Below are positions 6,329-7,027 of a DNA stretch of 7,027 nucleotides, piece by piece (positions within the stretch are counted from its first letter, which is position 1; the number at the start of each line of letters is the position of its first letter). A model generated the notes under the pieces. It did not search any database and was not told where the DNA came from. It saw nothing but the letters and a program-made list of their open reading frames with translations. The stretch spans positions 1-7,027 of the forward strand of contig DSDH01000086.1 of the NCBI GenBank assembly GCA_011055475.1, written 5' to 3'. The translations under genes and the position numbers were made by a program. The stretch comes from Phycisphaerales bacterium (GTDB taxonomy: Bacteria; Planctomycetota; Phycisphaerae; Sedimentisphaerales; Anaerohalosphaeraceae).

Positions 6329-7027
6329 GTGGACATGTTTTTCAACATCATCGGCGGGTTGGCGCTATTTTTGTTCGGCATGGGCCTGTTGTCGGACGGT
6401 CTGAAGAAGGCCGCGGGCCAGAAGCTGCGACAGCTTCTCGAATCAATGACCAGCAATCCCCTGATGGGCTTCGGCGTGGGAATCGCGGTCACGGCGCTGG
6501 TGCAGAGCAGCTCGGCGACGACCGTGATGGTGATCGGCCTGGTGAACGCGGGGCTGATGACGCTGCGGCAGGCGATCTACGTGATCATCGGGACCAACGT
6601 GGGGACGACGGCCACGGCCTGGATCGTGTCGCTGACGAGCTTCGAGTTCAAGATCTCGCACTATGCGCTGCCGATCATCGCATTGGGACTGGCGCTGGAT
6701 CTCATCGGCAAGAGTCGGCGGGTCAAGAGCGCCGGGCAGATTCTCCTGGGCTTCGGCATTCTGTTCATCGGCATCGGCTATATGAAGGACGCCTTCAGCG
6801 GTCTGGAGGGCAATCCGAATGTGACCGCTTGGCTGGAGCGGCTGGCGGATCGCCCGATCCTGGCGATGCTGGGCGGGATGGCAGTGACCGTTCTCGTGCA
6901 GAGTAGTTCGGCCTCGATCGCCATGGTGCAGAGCCTGGCCGGCAGCGGGGCCTTCGGCACGGAGTGGGAGAACGCCCTGAACGTGGCGATTCCGTTCGTG
7001 CTGGGGGCCAACATCGGCACCACGATC
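6329..7027 (+). CDS. NptA-type Na+/phosphate cotransporter, 3' truncated by window
   Basis: The first 233 residues of an inner-membrane Na+-driven phosphate importer are present, and the frame is open at the window edge. Hydrophobic segments start at once (NIIGGLALFLFGMGLLSDGL). The family hallmark is an internal duplication. Repeat one carries QSSSAT (59-64) and GTNVGTT (88-94); repeat two carries QSSSAS (191-196) and GANIGTT (226-232). These QSSS motifs line the substrate and Na+ site in the Na_Pi_cotrans family. Bacterial members usually run to about 550 residues and many end in a PhoU-like domain, which would lie outside the window. An in-frame TGA at 6302 limits the start. GTG 6329 is chosen for its spacing to GGGAG; ATG 6335 would remove two residues. 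The Pho-box promoter upstream fits phosphate-starvation expression. The family assignment is strong; the substrate is inferred from family and context. Confidence 0.87.
   Translation, partial: MDMFFNIIGGLALFLFGMGLLSDGLKKAAGQKLRQLLESMTSNPLMGFGVGIAVTALVQSSSATTVMVIGLVNAGLMTLRQAIYVIIGTNVGTTATAWIVSLTSFEFKISHYALPIIALGLALDLIGKSRRVKSAGQILLGFGILFIGIGYMKDAFSGLEGNPNVTAWLERLADRPILAMLGGMAVTVLVQSSSASIAMVQSLAGSGAFGTEWENALNVAIPFVLGANIGTTI

Noticed and set aside
6204..6404. 66-codon open frame in the transporter leader overlapping its start
   Set aside because: No good Shine-Dalgarno sequence, no recognisable features, and it runs in a different frame through clear transporter coding sequence.

Overview
The window is high-GC Gram-negative DNA. 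The outer-membrane-type porin, periplasmic signal peptides and Pho two-component pair all point to a diderm. The secreted PQQ-like beta-propeller protein, with its GNGVDNTH and FHGQWSSP segments, and the coiled-coil putative porin resemble proteins I associate with Planctomycetota, perhaps Phycisphaerae-like. That placement is an inference from protein style, not from a marker gene.

Layout, all genes on the + strand: (1) the C-terminal end of an unidentified Ala/Gln-rich protein (1-201); (2) a PhoB-type response regulator (358-1059) and a PhoR-type histidine kinase (1083-2897), 23 nt apart and probably one operon; (3) a secreted PQQ-like beta-propeller protein (2987-4471) behind its own sigma70-like extended -10 promoter; (4) a putative porin with an N-terminal coiled coil (4617-5894), closed by a strong intrinsic terminator (5951-5987); (5) a 434-nt intergenic region; (6) the first ~233 codons of an NptA-type Na+/phosphate cotransporter (from 6329), cut by the window edge.

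The main finding is regulatory. Three intergenic regions, upstream of phoB, the porin and the Na/Pi transporter, carry the same promoter design. A TTCTARC unit is followed exactly 11 bp later by a second related unit and after another 11 bp by a third, weaker one. A TATnnn -10 element begins exactly 39 bp after the first base of the first unit in all three cases. The geometry (7-bp units with 4-bp spacers, replacing the -35 box) is that of a PhoB Pho box, but the word differs from the E. coli CTGTCAT. The promoter of the beta-propeller gene lacks it and has a normal -35/-10 pair instead. The window therefore reads as a small phosphate-starvation regulon. PhoR senses and PhoB activates its own operon, a porin that would admit anions or phosphate across the outer membrane, and an inner-membrane Na+-driven phosphate importer. 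No pst or phoU gene is in the window. The role of the beta-propeller protein is unknown.
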